Under the pieces are notes generated by a model. It was not told where the DNA came from and ran no database searches. It was given only the letters and a program-made list of their open reading frames with translations. Shown here one piece after another: positions 36,822 through 44,325 of a stretch of 64,000 bases of DNA. The stretch is taken from the NCBI RefSeq assembly GCF_014230355.1, contig NZ_JACLAX010000006.1:124001-188000 (forward strand), read 5' to 3'. The stretch is from Novosphingobium piscinae. GTDB lineage: Bacteria; Pseudomonadota; Alphaproteobacteria; Sphingomonadales; Sphingomonadaceae. Both the position numbers and the translations under genes were made by a program. Numbering within the stretch: position 1 is the stretch's first letter; every line of letters begins with the position of its first letter.

Positions 36822-37999
36822 GGCTGGTGAGGAGCGGGCGGAGTGGCCGGATGGGTGACTTTCCATTCCATCGCCCGGAGCACCCGCTTCTCGACCGAGG
36901 GATGGGTGTAGAACAGCATCTCCTCCACCGGGTGCGGCCGGGGATAGCGATACTCGGCCGTCTTCACCAGCGCCGTGGCCAGCGCATCGGGCTCGTTCAC
37001 GTGCTGCAGCGAATAGAGGTCGGCCGCGGTCTCACCGCTGCGGATCATCGCGTTGAGCACCGGGGTGAACAGCAGGCCGATGACCGCACCGAGCGCGGCC
37101 ATCACCGGCAGCCCGACCGGATCGCCGAGTGTCGCCCGGCTGCCGAGCAGGGCCGCGGCCCGGACGAACAGGCGGTCGATCCCGAACAGCGCCAGGATCG
37201 CCAGGGCGGCGATGATGCCCATTTGCCGCCAGACGTGGCCCAGCTGGTAGTGCCCGGCCTCATGCCCGGTCACGGCGCGGACCTCGGCCAGCGAGGCCTG
37301 CTTCAGCGCCACGTCGGAAATGGCGATGCGCGCGGTCGGACCGATGCCCGAGACATTGGCGGTGAAACGGTCCGACTGGCGCGAGCCGTCGTACAGGAAG
37401 ATCCGATCATGCGGGATGCCGACATCGTCGGCGATCCGCTCCAGCGCCACCCGCACCGGACCGGGCGGGACCGGCTCGTACTGGTTGAACAGCGGTTCGA
37501 TCACTGCCGGTCCGGCCAGCAGCATCACCGCCGTGGCCGTGGTCGCGAGCAGCCCGCCCCACAGCCACCAGCGTCGCCCGGTCCGCCGCACCAGGGCATA
37601 GACCCCCAGCAGGAACAGCGCGCCCAGTGCCGCACTGATCAGCGCGGACAGGGCCGTCTGGCCCAGATAGTCGCCCAGCGGCTGACGGGTCATCCCGTAC
37701 GACCGCTCGCGCGCCCAGTCGGTCCAGATCGTCCAGGGCAGGCTGATCACGGTGTCGGCGATCAGGAACGCGAAGCACACTGCCAGCGTCCTGGTCGCCC
37801 AGCGCCAGTTTGCCAGGCGTGCCGCCAGCCGGTCGAGCAGGCGGCTGCGGACGATCAGCCACAGCAGGATCAGCGTGACCGGCAGGCCCGCCAGCAGCAG
37901 CAGCTCGTTGCCGCGGGTGTAGCTGGCCGCCGTGGCAAGGCGTTCAGCCCCCAGTGCATCCACCAGCCGGGCTGTCTCGGCCGCCGGATCGATCGTCAT
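36818..37999 (-). CDS. polytopic M48 metallopeptidase (Ste24/HtpX-like)
   Basis: A 393-residue inner membrane zinc peptidase. Helices are visible at about residues 37-52, 72-90, 110-132 and 140-160, then the zinc site GHEAGHYQLGH near 242, two further helices and the third ligand Glu in SGETAADLYS. It is most like eukaryotic Ste24 CAAX proteases and their bacterial relatives. It probably degrades damaged membrane proteins. A palindrome lies directly upstream. ATG at 37999 follows GGGAGAGC. The stop overlaps the nth start. Confidence 0.88.
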   Translation of the reverse strand: MTIDPAAETARLVDALGAERLATAASYTRGNELLLLAGLPVTLILLWLIVRSRLLDRLAARLANWRWATRTLAVCFAFLIADTVISLPWTIWTDWARERSYGMTRQPLGDYLGQTALSALISAALGALFLLGVYALVRRTGRRWWLWGGLLATTATAVMLLAGPAVIEPLFNQYEPVPPGPVRVALERIADDVGIPHDRIFLYDGSRQSDRFTANVSGIGPTARIAISDVALKQASLAEVRAVTGHEAGHYQLGHVWRQMGIIAALAILALFGIDRLFVRAAALLGSRATLGDPVGLPVMAALGAVIGLLFTPVLNAMIRSGETAADLYSLQHVNEPDALATALVKTAEYRYPRPHPVEEMLFYTHPSVEKRVLRAMEWKVTHPATPPAPHQP

Positions 38000-38013
38000 G
38001 CTGCTCTCCCTGA

Positions 38014-38035
38014 CTGTATTGATCAAACAATACAG
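38014..38035 (-). promoter_or_regulatory. perfect 8-bp inverted repeat, candidate operator of the M48-nth operon
   Basis: CTGTATTG (38014-38021) and CAATACAG (38028-38035) are exact inverse copies with a 6-base spacer ATCAAA, 15 bases upstream of the M48 ATG and 27 bases downstream of the dapB stop. Such 8-6-8 palindromes are typical of TetR, MarR or GntR dimers. No regulator gene lies beside it, so the regulator is encoded elsewhere. Confidence 0.6.
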
Positions 38036-38061
38036 CTAGCGCCGGGTGTGGCAACCGCTGT

Positions 38062-38790
38062 TCACAACCCCAGCACTTCGGGCATGCGGTAGCGCCCCGC
38101 CGCCCGGCCGATCAGCCACTGTGCCGCGCGCACCGCGCCGCGGGCGAAGATCGCGCGGTTTTCGGCCAGGTGCGAGAGCGCGATGCGTTCATTGTCGGCC
38201 AGGAAGTGCACCGTGTGGTCCCCCGCCACGCTGCCACCGCGCAGCGAGGCGAAGCCGATCGTCCCGTGCCCGCGCGCGCCGGTGATGCCATCCCGGCCGC
38301 GCTCGCTGTGGCGGGCCAGGTCGATCATCCGCCCCTCGGCCGCGGCCTCGCCCAGCAGCAGGGCCGTGCCCGAGGGGGCGTCGACCTTCATCCGGTGATG
38401 GGTCTCGACGATCTCGATGTCCCAGTCCTCGCCCAGCCGGCTCGCCGCCTCGCGCACCAGATGGGCCAGCATGTTGACCCCCAGCGAGGTATTGCCGGTC
38501 TGCAGCACCGCGATCTGCTCGGCGGCCTCGTCGCAGAGGAAATGGTGGCGCTCCTCGAGTCCGGTGGTGCCGACCAGGATCGGCACACCCGCGCCCACCG
38601 CCGCATCAAGGTTGGCCTCCAGCGCGTGCGGACTGGAAAAGTCGATCAGCACGTCGCTGCTCCGGGCGAGGGCGAGCGCATCGCCGCCCTTGTCGATCCC
38701 GCCGGCCAGATCCTCGTCGGCTGCGGCAATCGCCTCGACCAGCGCCTTGCCCATGCGCCCCGCGCTGCCGATGATCCCGATCCGTGCCAC
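38062..38790 (-). CDS. dapB: 4-hydroxy-tetrahydrodipicolinate reductase
   Basis: DapB makes tetrahydrodipicolinate in the lysine/DAP pathway using NAD(P)H. The 242-residue product has the Rossmann motif GIIGSAGRMG at residues 4-13 and the active-site segment ETHHRMKVDAPSGTA near 130. I used GTG at 38790, preceded by GCAGGAG; the frame continues to 38889 through the REP repeat but that part is not coding. It heads a leftward operon with M48 peptidase, nth and a lipoprotein. Confidence 0.94.
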   Translation of the reverse strand: MARIGIIGSAGRMGKALVEAIAAADEDLAGGIDKGGDALALARSSDVLIDFSSPHALEANLDAAVGAGVPILVGTTGLEERHHFLCDEAAEQIAVLQTGNTSLGVNMLAHLVREAASRLGEDWDIEIVETHHRMKVDAPSGTALLLGEAAAEGRMIDLARHSERGRDGITGARGHGTIGFASLRGGSVAGDHTVHFLADNERIALSHLAENRAIFARGAVRAAQWLIGRAAGRYRMPEVLGL

Positions 38791-38810
38791 TGCCAAACTC
38801 CTGCCTGAGG

Positions 38811-38902
38811 CGTCATGCCGAACTTGTTTCAGCATCCATCGTGCCCCACACTCGGCTTCGTCCTTGGGGCACATTGGACCCTGACACAAGTTCAGGGTGA
38901 CG
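38811..38902. repeat. REP-like inverted repeat, family C
   Basis: Left arm GTCATGCCGAACTTGTTTC (38812-38830) and right arm ACACAAGTTCAGGGTGACG (38884-38902) are inverse copies with some mismatches, and TCGTGCCCCA/TGGGGCACA inside form a second pair. It fills the gap between the divergent dapB and cobB starts, so any promoters must overlap it. Confidence 0.7.
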
Positions 38903-38918
38903 ACAGCGGGAGCAAGTC

Positions 38919-39623
38919 TTGCCCACCATCCGCAACATCGTGATCCTCACCGGCGCCGGGATCAGCGCCGAAAGCGGGATCGACACCTTCCGCAGCGAGG
39001 GCGGGCTGTGGGAGCGGCACCGGGTGGAGGACGTCGCCACCCCCGAGGCCTTCGCGCGCGATCCCGACCTGGTACTGCGCTTCTACGACATGCGCCGCGC
39101 CGCGATCCAGACCAAGCAGCCCAATGCCGCGCACCGGGCGCTGGCGCGGCTCGATGCGGCCTGGCCGGGCGATCTGCTCATCGTCACCCAGAACGTCGAT
39201 GACCTGCACGAGCGCGGCGGGGCACGGCGGGTGCTGCACATGCACGGCGAGCATCTCAACGCCTGGTGCACCGCCTGCGACGCGCGCTCGCCCTGGACCG
39301 CGCCGCTGCTCCATCGCCCGCCGTGCCCGGCCTGCGGCACCTCCGCGCTCCGGCCGGACATCGTCTGGTTCGGCGAGATGCCCTACCGCATGGACGAGAT
39401 CCATGCCGCGCTGCGCCAAGCCGACCTGTTCGTCTCGATCGGCACCTCGGGCGCGGTCTATCCTGCGGCGGGCTTCGTGCGCGGCGCGCGCGATCTCGGC
39501 ATCCCCACGCTCGAACTCAACCTCGAGCACAGCAAGGGCTCGGCCTGGTTCGACGAGACCCGGCTCGGCCCGGCAACCGAGGTCGTGCCGGCCTGGGTGG
39601 ATCAGATGCTCGCCAGCGTCTAG
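38919..39623 (+). CDS. cobB: NAD-dependent protein deacylase (sirtuin, class III)
   Basis: Sirtuins remove acyl groups from lysines using NAD. The 234-residue product has LTGAGISAESGIDTFRS at about residue 10, TQNVDDLHERGG with the catalytic His in HMHGEH, and two CxxC zinc pairs. YDMRR near residue 57 gives the Tyr-x-x-Arg pair of class III (CobB/SIRT5-like) enzymes, which prefer succinyl and malonyl groups. TTG start at 38919 after GGGAG. Convergent with the GMC gene, with a REP pair between. Confidence 0.9.
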   Translation: MPTIRNIVILTGAGISAESGIDTFRSEGGLWERHRVEDVATPEAFARDPDLVLRFYDMRRAAIQTKQPNAAHRALARLDAAWPGDLLIVTQNVDDLHERGGARRVLHMHGEHLNAWCTACDARSPWTAPLLHRPPCPACGTSALRPDIVWFGEMPYRMDEIHAALRQADLFVSIGTSGAVYPAAGFVRGARDLGIPTLELNLEHSKGSAWFDETRLGPATEVVPAWVDQMLASV

Positions 39624-39657
39624 CGCTTGTCCCGAAAAGGTTGGATCCCCTCATCTC

Positions 39658-39722
39658 CGTTCGCCTCGAGCGCAGTCGAGAGGCAGCGCCCGGCGTGTCT
39701 CACCTTCGCTCGACACGAACGG
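39658..39722. repeat. REP-like inverted repeat, family B, copy 2
   Basis: CCGTTCGCCTCGAGCGCAGT on the left (39658-39677) and CTCACCTTCGCTCGACACGA on the right are parts of an inverted pair that ends in GAACGG. It lies in the convergent gap between the sirtuin and GMC genes. Same family at 34201. Confidence 0.7.
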
Positions 39723-39744
39723 ACCCTGGTCCGGTTCAGCTTGC

Positions 39745-41376
39745 TCAGCACAAACTCTCGCGCGCATCGGCGAGCACCATCTCGGCGCCCTTTTCGGCGA
39801 TCATCATCACCGGCGCAGCGGTGTTGCCCGAGGTGATCGTCGGCATCACCGAGGCGTCCACCACGCGCAGGCCGGCGATGTCCTTCACCCGCAACCGCTC
39901 GTCGACCACGCGGCCCATGGCGGCCGTGCCGACCGGGTGGAAGATCGTGGTGCCGATCTGCCCGGCCGCGGCACGCAGCTCGTCCTCGCTGGCGAAGGCG
40001 GGGCCGGGGCGGATCTCCTCCGGCCGGTAGGGTGCCAGCGCCGGCTGGACGGCGATCGCGCGGGTGATGCGGATGGCCTCGGCGGCGCGGCGCAGGTCGC
40101 TCTCGGCGGAGAGGTAGTTGGGCTGGATCGCGGGCGGCGCAGCCGGGTCGGCACTGGTGATCCGGGTGGTCCCGCGGCTGTCCGGGCGCAGCTGGCAGAC
40201 GCTGGCGGTAAAGGCGGGGAAGGGATCGAGCGCGCCGCCGAAGGCCTCGAGCGAGAGCGGCTGGACATGGTATTGCAGGTCGGGCGTAGCCAGCGCCGGA
40301 TCGCTCCGCACGAACAGTCCGAGCTGGCTCGGCGCCATCGCCATCGGCCCGGTCCGCCGTAGCAGGTATTCCAGCCCGATCAGACCCTTGCCCAGCAGTG
40401 AGGCGGCCCTCTGGTTGAGCGTGGCGACGTTCTCGACGCGGTAGGCGCAGCGCAGCTGCAGGTGGTCCTGCAGGTTCGCGCCCACCGCGGGCAGATCGAC
40501 CACCGGGGCGATGCCCAGCTCTGCGAGGTGCGCCGCCGCCCCGATCCCGCTGCGCTCGAGGATCGCCGGCGAGCCGATCGCCCCGGCCGCCAGCAACACC
40601 TCGCCGCGGGCGCGGACAGTCCATTGTCCGCCGCCACGGCGCAGCACCAGCCCGGTGGCGCGGCCCTGCTCGACCAGCACCCGGTCGACCGTGACGCCGG
40701 TCTCGATCCGCAGGTTCGGCCGCTCGCGCACCGGCTTCAGGAAGGCATCGGCCGCGCTCCAGCGCCAGCCCCGGCGCTGGGTGACCTCGAACAGGCCCGA
40801 GCCGGCATTGGTGCCGCGGTTGAAATCCGCCGTGGGGGCCACGCCGAACTCAGCCGCGGCGCGCTGGAAGGCGTCGAGGATGTCCCAGCGCAGGCGCTGC
40901 TGTTCGACCCGGATCTCGCCGCCTGCGCCGTGAAAGGGGCTGGGACCGGCGTGATGATCTTCGGCGCGGATGAAGTAGGGCAGCACCTCGTCCCAGCTCC
41001 AGCCGCGCGCACCCGACTGCGCCCAGCCATCGTAGTCCGCGGCCTGGCCGCGCATGTAGATCATGCCGTTGATCGACGAGCTGCCGCCCAGCACCCGACC
41101 GCGCGGGTAGCGCAGGCGCCGGCCCTGCAGCCCGGGTTCGGGCTCGGTCTGCCAGCACCAGTCGGTGCGGGGGTTGCCGATGCAATAGAGATAGCCGACC
41201 GGAACCTTGATCCACACGTAGTTGTCGCGCGCGCCGGCCTCGAGCAGTAGCACCCGGTTGCGCGGATCGGCCGACAGGCGGTTGGCCAGCACGCAGCCGG
41301 CCGAGCCCGCCCCGGCGATGACATAGTCGAACTCGCCGAGGCTTGGCGGCGGCGTGGACGGACGCGGCGTGGTCAT
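39745..41376 (-). CDS. GMC-family FAD oxidoreductase
   Basis: A 543-residue flavin enzyme of the glucose-methanol-choline family. The dinucleotide motif is [16 protein letters not shown] near residue 20, the GMC signature [15 protein letters not shown] near 90, and the active-site [15 protein letters not shown] near 480. The substrate is an alcohol or polyol that cannot be predicted; choline or polyethylene glycol dehydrogenases are relatives. ATG 41376 overlaps the MoeB/ThiF-like stop by four bases (ATGA), which couples the two. Confidence 0.9.
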   Translation of the reverse strand: MTTPRPSTPPPSLGEFDYVIAGAGSAGCVLANRLSADPRNRVLLLEAGARDNYVWIKVPVGYLYCIGNPRTDWCWQTEPEPGLQGRRLRYPRGRVLGGSSSINGMIYMRGQAADYDGWAQSGARGWSWDEVLPYFIRAEDHHAGPSPFHGAGGEIRVEQQRLRWDILDAFQRAAAEFGVAPTADFNRGTNAGSGLFEVTQRRGWRWSAADAFLKPVRERPNLRIETGVTVDRVLVEQGRATGLVLRRGGGQWTVRARGEVLLAAGAIGSPAILERSGIGAAAHLAELGIAPVVDLPAVGANLQDHLQLRCAYRVENVATLNQRAASLLGKGLIGLEYLLRRTGPMAMAPSQLGLFVRSDPALATPDLQYHVQPLSLEAFGGALDPFPAFTASVCQLRPDSRGTTRITSADPAAPPAIQPNYLSAESDLRRAAEAIRITRAIAVQPALAPYRPEEIRPGPAFASEDELRAAAGQIGTTIFHPVGTAAMGRVVDERLRVKDIAGLRVVDASVMPTITSGNTAAPVMMIAEKGAEMVLADARESLC

Positions 41377-42143
41377 CGGGGGGTGCAGGCCGGACAGTCC
41401 GGATCCTTGGGCACCCGGATCGTCCGCAGGCTGGGCACCAGCCCCTCGAAAAGCTGGAGCCGGCCCCACTGCGGTTCGCCCAGTGCGGCGTGGCCTTCGA
41501 GCAGGACCCTGATCGCCTGCATCGCCCCCAGCGCGCCGACAATCCCGGCCATCGCTCCCAACACGCCGTCGGCGGCGCAGGTGTCGCAATCCTCGGCGTC
41601 GAAGGCGTCGCCCACCCAGCAGCGGTAGCACGGCTGGTCGGGCAGGTGGCCGGCGAAGTTGCCGACCTGCCCCTGAAAGCGGCCCAGCGCCGCGCTGGTC
41701 AGCGGCACCCCTGCGGCCACGCAGGCATCGGACACGGCGAGGCGGGTGGCGAAGTTGTCGCAGCCGTCGAGCACTGCGTCAGCTCCGGCGATCAGCGCGG
41801 CGGCATTGCCCTGCCCGAGCCGCTCGGAGCGGGCCTCGACGATCAGGGCATGGTCGAACTGCGCCACCCAGTCGGCCGCGGCCACAGCCTTGCCGCGACC
41901 GATGTCGGCTTCGCGGAACAGGGTCTGGCGCTGCAGGTTGCTCGCCTCGACCACGTCGTCATCGATCAGGGTGAGGCGGCCGATCCCCGCCGCGGCCAGG
42001 TATTGCAGTGCGGGCGAGCCGATCCCGCCGCAGCCGATCAGCACCACATGGGCGGCGGCCAGCGCCACCTGGCCGCTCCCGCCGACCTCGGGCAGGACGA
42101 TGTGGCGGGCGAACCGGTCGAGGCGGGCGGGCGAAAGCGGCAT
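41373..42143 (-). CDS. moeB: HesA/MoeB/ThiF-family adenylyltransferase
   Basis: A 256-residue E1-like enzyme that adenylates the C-terminal Gly of a ubiquitin-like sulfur carrier (MoaD or ThiS). The ATP site is [18 protein letters not shown] with [16 protein letters not shown] after it. CxxC pairs (CYRCW and a final CPAC) bind zinc, and CDTCAADG may hold the catalytic Cys. No moaD, moaE, thiS or thiG gene is adjacent, so MoeB and ThiF cannot be told apart with certainty. Start ATG at 42143. Co-transcribed with the GMC gene. Confidence 0.82.
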   Translation of the reverse strand: MPLSPARLDRFARHIVLPEVGGSGQVALAAAHVVLIGCGGIGSPALQYLAAAGIGRLTLIDDDVVEASNLQRQTLFREADIGRGKAVAAADWVAQFDHALIVEARSERLGQGNAAALIAGADAVLDGCDNFATRLAVSDACVAAGVPLTSAALGRFQGQVGNFAGHLPDQPCYRCWVGDAFDAEDCDTCAADGVLGAMAGIVGALGAMQAIRVLLEGHAALGEPQWGRLQLFEGLVPSLRTIRVPKDPDCPACTPR

Positions 42144-42313
42144 GGCCCGGCTCTAGGCGAGCCGCGCGCAGGAGGGAAGGGTGGCGACGCCGTCCGCAGC
42201 GACCGGACCTGCCCCAAGGGACAGGGTCATCGGCCGCTACGGCATGCCGAGCAGTCTGCCAGATCCTTCAAGCACTTGGCCTGGACATGGGGCGGTGCCG
42301 GCTCGCGCAAACA

Positions 42314-42331
42314 CGTAAGCGGGTGCTTACG
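42314..42331 (+). promoter_or_regulatory. candidate operator of the membrane chemoreceptor operon
   Basis: CGTAAGC (42314-42320) and GCTTACG (42325-42331) form a perfect 7-bp inverted repeat with a 4-base spacer, 33 bases before the small membrane protein gene. It is likely a regulator site or, less likely, a hairpin in the leader. Confidence 0.4.
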
Positions 42332-42363
42332 GCATCGGCATATCGCCGTGGCAATATGGCGTA

Positions 42364-42762
42364 ATGCGAGATGATGCCCCTGCCTTGCCCACCCTTGCGG
42401 CTGCGCCTGGCGTGCCCCGCCGGCGCCAGCGCGCTGTGGCGGCGCACGCGGTGCTGGTGCTGGCGACCCTGCTGGTCTGTCTGCTCATGCCGCGCCGCGA
42501 TGGCGGGCTGCTGCTGGTGCCGCTCGGCCAGGCCCCGACCGGAACGCTGGCGCGGCTCGATGATCTGGGCGGTCTGGCGCTGCTCGGACCGGGGCCCTGG
42601 CAGGGCACCTTCCTGGCGCGCACCGCGGGCGAACCGGGCCTGACCCGTCTGCTGGCGGCCGGGATCCTCCCGCTCGCCGTTCCCCAAGCCCTATGCACTG
42701 CGCCCGCGCCGGCCCGTCGCGCGCCCGCCCGACCCCTTTCTCCCCGAGGTTTCCATGGATGA
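42364..42762 (+). CDS. small membrane protein preceding a chemoreceptor
   Basis: A 132-residue protein with one strong helix at about residues 26-43 (AVLVLATLLVCLLM) and a second weaker one near 98-110, with a Pro/Arg-rich C-terminal tail. The central GGLALLGPGPWQGTFLAR part is periplasmic or cytoplasmic. I do not recognise it. Its last eight bases overlap the chemoreceptor start, which implies coupled translation. It may be a partner or sensor of the receptor. Confidence 0.5.
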   Translation: MRDDAPALPTLAAAPGVPRRRQRAVAAHAVLVLATLLVCLLMPRRDGGLLLVPLGQAPTGTLARLDDLGGLALLGPGPWQGTFLARTAGEPGLTRLLAAGILPLAVPQALCTAPAPARRAPARPLSPRGFHG

Positions 42763-44278
42763 ACTGATTACCCTGCGTCGCAACGGGGTACGCGTTGCCG
42801 CTTATGTCTGTTGGCTGGTCACGGCCATTGTCTTTGGCGGCAGCCTGTTTGCCGAGAGCGGCTATCTCCCGCCGCTGCTTGCTGCGGCGCTGGCGATCTA
42901 TCCCTCGCTGGCCGCTGCGCGCGGCGAGGCCGATGGCGCCACCCGCATGGCGCTGGGCGCGACGCTCCCGCTCTACAGCGGTCTGCTGCTCTACCAGTGG
43001 GAAGGCGCGAGCTGGCAGGTCGACCTGCACATGACCTTTTACGCGATGATCGCGGTCCTCGCGATCCTGGCCGACTGGCGGCCGATCATCGTCGCCGCGG
43101 GCACCACGGCGGTCCACCACCTGCTGCTCAACTTCGTCGCGCCGGAGCTGGTGTTCGGCACCAGCGACCTGGGCCGGGTGGTGCTGCATGCGGTGATCGT
43201 CGTCGCCGAAACCGCCGCGCTGGTCGTCCTGGCTGTCCGGCTTGAGCGGATGGTGCAGGATCAGGCTGCCGCGGCCGAGGCCAAGGCGGCGATCGAGCGC
43301 GAGGCCGAGCGCCACCGCATCGAGCGCGACCACGAGCAGGACCAGGTGGTCGAAGCGATCGCCGCGGGGCTCAAGGCGCTGGCCGCCGGCGATCTGCGCG
43401 CGCAGATCCGCCACCGCTTCCCGCCGGCCTTCGAGGCGCTGCGGGTTGACTTCAACGCCGCGATGCAGGGGCTCAACGCGCTGGTTGGCAGCGCGGTCGA
43501 GGCGTCCACCCAGATCCAGAACGGCGCCACCGAGATCCGCTCGGCCGCCGACGATCTGGCCACCCGGACCGAGGCGCAGGCGGCGTCGGTCGACCGCACC
43601 ACCCAGACCATCGCCGCACTGGTGGCCTCGGTGCGCGACACCGCGGCGCGCGCCGACGCTGCCCGGCAGAGCCTGGGCGAATCGCAGCAGCGCGCGACCG
43701 AAGGACACGAGGTGGTGGTGCGTGCGGTCTCGACCATGGGGCTGATCGAACAGTCCGCCGGCGAGATCGGCCAGATCGTCAGCCTGATCGACGGGATCGC
43801 CTTCCAGACCAACCTGCTGGCGCTCAACGCCGGGGTCGAGGCGGCGCGGGCCGGCGAGAGCGGGAAGGGTTTCGCCGTGGTGGCCAACGAGGTGCGCGCG
43901 CTGGCCCAGCGCAGCGCCGATGCCGCGCAGGACATCAAGCGCCTGATCGAGGCCTCGAACGCCCATGTCTCGGAAGGGGTCCAGCTGGTCACCCGCACCG
44001 GCGGAGTGCTCGAGACCATGCTCGAGGAGGTGTCGCGCATCACCACGGTGGTCGGCGAGATCACCGAGCGGGTGAAGCAGAACGCCGGCGAGCTCGACGG
44101 GGTCAACGACGCGTTCCGCGGGATTGACCGGACGACCCAGCAGAACGCCGCGATGGTCGAGGAGAGCAACGCCGCGCTGCGCTCGCTCGCCAACGAGGCC
44201 AACGCCCTGATGGCCGCGATCGCGCACTTCAAGCGCGATCAGAGCGCCGCTCCGCTGCGGCTGGCGGCTGCCGCCTGA
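42755..44278 (+). CDS. methyl-accepting chemotaxis protein with multi-helix membrane sensor
   Basis: A 507-residue chemoreceptor. The first 165 residues hold about six hydrophobic helices with short loops rather than a periplasmic ligand domain; then a coiled coil (RDHEQDQVVEAI), a HAMP-like stretch and a signalling domain with the tip FQTNLLALNAGVEAARAGES. The membrane part resembles the multi-helix sensor of receptors that respond to membrane state, light or energy. The C-terminus ends in Ala without the WxxF tail of the PAS receptor at 12474. No che genes are adjacent. Confidence 0.85.
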   Translation: MDELITLRRNGVRVAAYVCWLVTAIVFGGSLFAESGYLPPLLAAALAIYPSLAAARGEADGATRMALGATLPLYSGLLLYQWEGASWQVDLHMTFYAMIAVLAILADWRPIIVAAGTTAVHHLLLNFVAPELVFGTSDLGRVVLHAVIVVAETAALVVLAVRLERMVQDQAAAAEAKAAIEREAERHRIERDHEQDQVVEAIAAGLKALAAGDLRAQIRHRFPPAFEALRVDFNAAMQGLNALVGSAVEASTQIQNGATEIRSAADDLATRTEAQAASVDRTTQTIAALVASVRDTAARADAARQSLGESQQRATEGHEVVVRAVSTMGLIEQSAGEIGQIVSLIDGIAFQTNLLALNAGVEAARAGESGKGFAVVANEVRALAQRSADAAQDIKRLIEASNAHVSEGVQLVTRTGGVLETMLEEVSRITTVVGEITERVKQNAGELDGVNDAFRGIDRTTQQNAAMVEESNAALRSLANEANALMAAIAHFKRDQSAAPLRLAAAA

Positions 44279-44286
44279 CGCGACGG

Positions 44287-44325
44287 GCCGCGGGGCCCCG
44301 GCGCTGTGGCCGGGGGTCCCGCGGC
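44287..44325. terminator. shared hairpin between the chemoreceptor and dnaA
   Basis: GCCGCGGGGCCCCGGC (44287-44302) pairs with the GCCGGGGGTCCCGCGGC arm (44309-44325) with one or two mismatches. It lies between convergent stops and ends next to the dnaA stop. No T-run follows, so it is a weak intrinsic terminator at best. Confidence 0.45.

Noticed and set aside
38791..38889. N-terminal extension of dapB
   Set aside because: The frame passes through a REP repeat and has no ribosome site, while GTG 38790 has GCAGGAG upstream and gives the normal family start.
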